Source of the DNA: an uncultured Eubacteriales bacterium
Lineage (GTDB): Bacteria; Bacillota; Clostridia; Oscillospirales; Oscillospiraceae
Direction of reading: 5' to 3'
Assembly: GCA_900544295.1 (NCBI GenBank)
Contig: UQUO01000065.1
Span: 1-9,709 of the forward strand
DNA length: 9,709 nt
In this document: positions 7,643-9,709 of the stretch, piece after piece
Numbering within the stretch: position 1 is the stretch's first letter
How the letters are laid out: each line of letters opens with the position of its first letter
The notes under the pieces: model-generated
Told to the model about the DNA's origin: nothing
Seen by the model: the letters and a program-made list of their open reading frames with translations, nothing else
The model's database searches: none
Translations under genes and position numbers: made by a program

Positions 7643-8162
7643 ATTTCGCGCCGGCGTAGCCCAGCCTGCAAAAGTCCCTCCAACAGTTGTATTCGAGGTT
7701 TTCCACGTCCTCGGTGACGCAGACCTCGTCGTCCTCGTCCTCGTAGTAGACGCGGGTGAGGCTGTCGCCCTCGCGCAGGAAGTACCAGCGGTAGAAGCGG
7801 TGCTCGTACATGGCGTCAAAGCTGTCGAAGCAGGGGAAGCGCTCGATGATGCAGAGCACCCGGCGGCCGTAGCTGTCGAGAAAATAGTCACCGTCCAGCT
7901 TCGTCGCTGTGAGCTCCGTCAGGCTCTTGTAGCGGCGGCCCGCGGCCTCAAAGCCGCCGGGGTATGCGTAGGTCCTGGCGTGCTCGTGCGGCTCGCGCGT
8001 TTCAATCGGGCGTCCCTCTGCGTCCTGCTCCGGACTTACCCACAGCAGACGCTCGGCCCCGCGCATGCTGCCGCCGAACCTCACCTTCTTGCCCCCGCCC
8101 GGCGAGCGGAGCTCCAATTTGCCCTCCGCCGCTGGAGGCTTTTTGAATCTCGGGCGGAACAT
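7641..8162 (-). CDS. Hypothetical protein, 173 residues
   Basis: I do not recognise this family. The gene is well supported: AAGGAGG (complement of 8170-8176) lies 7 nt before the ATG, and it follows the DUF3795 gene by 21 nt on the same strand. The product is soluble, with no signal peptide or membrane helix. Its first 35 residues are basic and rich in Gly and Pro (probably disordered). The middle is mixed, with an AYPGGFEAAGRRYKSL segment. The C-terminal half is aromatic and acidic, with HRFYRWYFLREG, then YYEDEDDE, and five cysteines including CWRDFC near the end. The HRFYRW and EDEDDE stretches might form a binding face, but nothing catalytic is recognisable. Coupling to the DUF3795 protein is inferred from spacing only. 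Confidence 0.8.
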   Translation of the reverse strand: MFRPRFKKPPAAEGKLELRSPGGGKKVRFGGSMRGAERLLWVSPEQDAEGRPIETREPHEHARTYAYPGGFEAAGRRYKSLTELTATKLDGDYFLDSYGRRVLCIIERFPCFDSFDAMYEHRFYRWYFLREGDSLTRVYYEDEDDEVCVTEDVENLEYNCWRDFCRLGYAGAK

Positions 8163-8183
8163 GGCTATCCCTCCTTTCGTTCT

Positions 8184-8726
8184 CTATGGTTTTTTTACCA
8201 GCTTCAGGCTGAGTCCCCGCGCCTGCGCCGCCTCCGTGAGCAACCGGGCGGCCAGCGCGGCGCGCTCCTTCAATTCCAGGCCCTCCGCCTGAGCACGCAG
8301 CCGCTCCAGGACGGCGCGCAGGTCCTCGGGAGGCAGGAGGTAGGCCGCGGTGCTGAAGAGGGTCTTGCGCCGCCCGTCGTTATAACCGCCGAGCAGCTCC
8401 TCCAGCAGCGCCGCGCTCTCCCGCATCCGGGCCATATACGCCTCAATCCCGAGGCTCCGCGCCTCAGCCGCGTCCCGCGCGCGGGCGCTGTGCGGGACGA
8501 AGGAATCGCACTCGTCAAAGCCCTCGTAGCGGGCGCAGGGGTACTCGGGGCAGTCCCAGCAGAATTCCGGGCCGCCATGTTCCAGGGAGCAGCGCGCGAT
8601 GGCGCAGCTCTGGTTGCCCTCCCCGCCGCCGCAGCCGGGGCAGTAGCCGCCCAGGTGCATCCGGCAAAGGCCGCATTTCAGCCCGCAGAGTGAAAACAGC
8701 GGCTCACGCCGCGTAAAGCCCTTCAT
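8184..8726 (-). CDS. DUF3795-type cysteine-cluster protein
   Basis: A 180-residue protein whose N-terminal third is a cysteine cluster: C14, C18, C21, C29, C32, C41, C46, C56, C59 and C64, in the pattern CGLKCGLC...CPGC...CAIARC...CWDCPEYPC. This layout matches DUF3795, a domain of unknown function presumed to bind metal (zinc or perhaps an iron-sulfur cluster; not settled from sequence). The rest (about 75-180) looks alpha-helical and charged, with a probable coiled or bundle region rich in Ala, Leu, Glu and Arg. There is no signal peptide. GGAGG lies 7 nt before the ATG. It is followed by the 173-residue hypothetical gene after 21 nt and preceded on the same strand by the TfoX-like gene after a 114-nt gap with no clear minus-strand promoter or terminator, so all three may be one transcript. 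Confidence 0.85.
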   Translation of the reverse strand: MKGFTRREPLFSLCGLKCGLCRMHLGGYCPGCGGGEGNQSCAIARCSLEHGGPEFCWDCPEYPCARYEGFDECDSFVPHSARARDAAEARSLGIEAYMARMRESAALLEELLGGYNDGRRKTLFSTAAYLLPPEDLRAVLERLRAQAEGLELKERAALAARLLTEAAQARGLSLKLVKKP

Positions 8727-8740
8727 GCCTACACCTCCCT

Positions 8741-8840
8741 AAAACCACAGGGCCCTTCCCCGCGGAACACCGGTCCTGGCGGCTCTACCAGCCCGGGCTT
8801 TCGGGGCTGAAAGCAAAACACGGGGAGTCCTTTTTTTTAT
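8741..8840. other. Structured intergenic segment with a T8 run
   Basis: This gap between the tfoX-like and DUF3795 genes can form two mutually exclusive hairpins: 8789-8794 with 8804-8809, or 8797-8802 with 8809-8814. An outer 6-bp helix, TCCCCG (8757-8762) with CGGGGA (8821-8826), can enclose either. On the plus strand TTTTTTTT (8831-8838) follows 4 nt later, which looks like the end of a small plus-strand RNA, yet no plus-strand gene lies nearby. On the minus strand it would be a leader or spacer within the operon. I recognise no known riboswitch in it. Confidence 0.4.
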
Positions 8841-9176
8841 TCAAGGAGCATTTCGCTTCCTCCTTTTGGGCTGCGGCAGCTCCGCAAGCGCCTCGCAGGT
8901 CAGGCGCGCCAGGGCGCAGAGCGCCGCGGCATCGTCCGTGTCCTCCACGCGTATGTAGTCCTTCGCGCCCGCATAGGGCGGGGCCAGGGGCAGCTCCGGG
9001 AAGGCCGCGAGCGCCGCCTGGGTGGGCTTTATGAAAAGCTCGTCGTCACAGATGACTGCGAAAAACATCCCGTCCAGGTACAGGCCGTACTCCCCGAACA
9101 TCCGCCGCGCCCGAGCCAGCCCGGCGCAGGAGAGCTGTTCGAGAATGTAGTTTACATAACCAGTGCTGGATGACAT
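8841..9176 (-). CDS. TfoX N-terminal domain protein
   Basis: A 111-residue protein that is essentially one TfoX/Sxy N-terminal domain. The diagnostic stretch is RMFGEYGLYLDGMFFAVICDDELFIKPT (residues 25 to about 52), read here in parts: RMFGEYG at 25-31, DGMFFAV at 35-41, DDELFIK at 44-50. In gamma-proteobacteria the larger Sxy/TfoX proteins activate competence genes; short stand-alone copies in Firmicutes have no proven role, so no competence function is claimed. The C-terminus ends in a basic tail, KRRKRNAP. The start at 9176 is set by the promoter box at 9205-9210, which lies between it and the next in-frame ATG (9326). The ribosome site is weak, a G-rich run about 9 nt upstream. Confidence 0.88.
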   Translation of the reverse strand: MSSSTGYVNYILEQLSCAGLARARRMFGEYGLYLDGMFFAVICDDELFIKPTQAALAAFPELPLAPPYAGAKDYIRVEDTDDAAALCALARLTCEALAELPQPKRRKRNAP

Positions 9177-9204
9177 CCCTGAGGCCCCCTTTCGGTTTTG
9201 TCGT

Positions 9205-9233
9205 ATTATACCACAGGGTGGGCGGGCTGTCTG
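9205..9233 (-). promoter_or_regulatory. Promoter of the tfoX-like operon
   Basis: Read on the minus strand: CAGACA (9233-9228, 4 of 6), a 17-nt spacer and a perfect TATAAT (9210-9205). The start codon follows about 28 nt past the -10. As no other minus-strand promoter is evident down to 8727, it may serve all three genes. Confidence 0.75.
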
Positions 9234-9373
9234 CTGAGTTTTTCCACCGGTGGGCAGTGCGGGGAGGACGGATCGCAATTTGAGCGCTCTGTGCCTTGCT
9301 GGCGGGACATATGGTTTGTCTTGCACGGCGTTTATTTACGGTTCCGCTTATGTGTACGACAAGCAGCCGCCCT

Positions 9374-9399
9374 GTAAGGGACGGCGTCCCCGACGTCCC
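9374..9399. repeat. 26-nt hairpin repeat, copy A
   Basis: The core GGGACG (9378-9383) pairs with CGTCCC (9394-9399), with a partly paired interior. It matches copy B at 22 of 26 positions, and the A-T pair of its stem is replaced by T-A in copy B. Confidence 0.65.
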
Positions 9400-9504
9400 G
9401 CCGCTGCGGTCTCCGCCGACCCCACCGCGTTCCACCGGCCCCCGACCGGGCGTGGGATGGTCTCGCGGTATATTATGCGGCACATGGCCCGTTTCCCACC
9501 CGCC

Positions 9505-9530
9505 GTAGGGGTCGGCGTCCTCGACGACCC
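9505..9530. repeat. 26-nt hairpin repeat, copy B
   Basis: The core GGGTCG (9509-9514) pairs with CGACCC (9525-9530). It lies 131 nt from copy A in the same orientation. Two of its four differences from copy A are the two halves of one base pair, so the stem is kept. Confidence 0.65.
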
Positions 9531-9572
9531 TTTCCTTCGTCCACAGCCAGCCCCACGGCGGCGCGCATAGGC

Positions 9573-9596
9573 TGCGGGCGGCTTAGGCCGCCCGCA
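9573..9596. repeat. Perfect 10-bp inverted repeat
   Basis: TGCGGGCGGC (9573-9582) pairs perfectly with 9587-9596 around TTAG. There is no T-run after it on either strand, so it is a poor terminator on its own. It directly abuts the next hairpin. Confidence 0.6.
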
Positions 9597-9628
9597 AAGG
9601 GGGAACCCCCGGCGAGGGTTCCCCCTTT
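9596..9628. repeat. Perfect 13-bp inverted repeat
   Basis: AAAGGGGGAACCC (9596-9608) pairs perfectly with GGGTTCCCCCTTT (9616-9628) around a 7-nt loop. Only TTT at the stem base hints at a terminator, and no upstream plus-strand gene exists. It could end a minus-strand gene lying beyond the window. Confidence 0.6.
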
Positions 9629-9663
9629 AACCCCCTCCTGCGCTTTGTGAGCATAAGAGAGTT

Positions 9664-9701
9664 CCGCGCGCTGCGGCGCGCGGCCAGGGCTCCGCCCCTG
9701 G
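9664..9701. repeat. Two adjacent GC-rich hairpins
   Basis: CCGCGCGC (9664-9671) pairs with GCGCGCGG (9676-9683) around a 4-nt loop. Immediately after, CCAGGG (9684-9689) pairs with CCCTGG (9696-9701) around a 6-nt loop. The second resembles short GC palindromes common between genes in gut clostridia, by impression only. Confidence 0.5.
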
Positions 9702-9709
9702 ACCCCGCC

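Larger units (their letters stand above)
9234..9709. other. Noncoding, hairpin-rich region
   Basis: No convincing gene is seen here. The open frames have no ribosome sites, no family resemblance, and a low-complexity Pro/Arg/Gly make-up expected of GC-rich noncoding DNA. Instead the stretch holds at least six inverted repeats, listed separately. The part 9234-9370 shows nothing I can name. The region continues past the window end. Confidence 0.6.

Noticed and set aside
7461..8693. Plus-strand open frame of 410 codons over the minus-strand pair
   Set aside because: It overlaps the vWA gene end and the shared terminator and is the complement of two genes with good ribosome sites.
8751..8840. 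tRNA or SRP RNA gene
   Set aside because: No cloverleaf, no TTC loop or CCA end, and no conserved SRP domain sequence could be drawn.
8841..9176. Evidence for natural competence from the TfoX-like gene
   Set aside because: Only the N-terminal domain is present, and no competence genes are in the window; short TfoX-domain proteins are widespread without that role.
9374..9530. CRISPR array
   Set aside because: There are only two imperfect copies 131 nt apart, with no regular spacers and no cas genes.
9046..9570. Open frames on both strands to the right of the tfoX-like gene
   Set aside because: They show low-complexity Pro/Arg/Gly content, no ribosome sites, and overlap a promoter and hairpin repeats.

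Overview
The window looks like chromosomal DNA of a GC-rich, Gram-positive-type anaerobe, most likely a gut clostridium of the Oscillospiraceae kind. The grounds are a valine T-box riboswitch, strong AGGAGG ribosome sites, near-consensus TTGACA/TATAAT promoters with 17-nt spacers, and a thioredoxin reductase whose NADPH motifs are degenerate, as in the ferredoxin-linked enzymes of clostridia. The assignment is inference; there is no rRNA or other marker here.

Layout: bases 1-192 are noncoding and carry a long hairpin repeat. A hairpin terminator (193-225) closes glnS (glutaminyl-tRNA synthetase, minus strand, 259-1944). A compact divergent promoter region (about 1984-2034), where the two -35 boxes overlap, drives glnS leftward and a thioredoxin reductase/thioredoxin pair rightward (2064-3192). 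A strong promoter and a T-box leader with a GTC specifier (3208-3486) then control valS (3513-6149), which ends at a strong terminator. Next is a cysteine-rich von Willebrand A protein with an intact metal site (6268-7596), preceded by an 18-bp palindrome that abuts its ribosome site. One terminator at 7609-7642 serves this gene and the convergent minus-strand group.

The minus-strand group, in transcription order, is a TfoX N-terminal-domain protein (9176-8841), a 114-nt structured gap, a DUF3795-type cysteine-cluster protein (8726-8184) and an unrecognised 173-residue protein (8162-7641). The last two form a tight pair. The final 480 bases or so hold no convincing gene but are rich in hairpins, including two copies of a 26-nt repeat whose stems show a compensatory A-T to T-A swap.

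Functionally the window is mainly housekeeping: two aminoacyl-tRNA synthetases, one controlled by uncharged tRNA-Val, and a thiol redox pair probably fed by an electron donor other than NADPH. The less ordinary parts are the redox pair, the vWA protein with its leader palindrome, the DUF3795/unknown pair and the structured repeats. I see no defence system, CRISPR array, transposase, prophage gene or tRNA.
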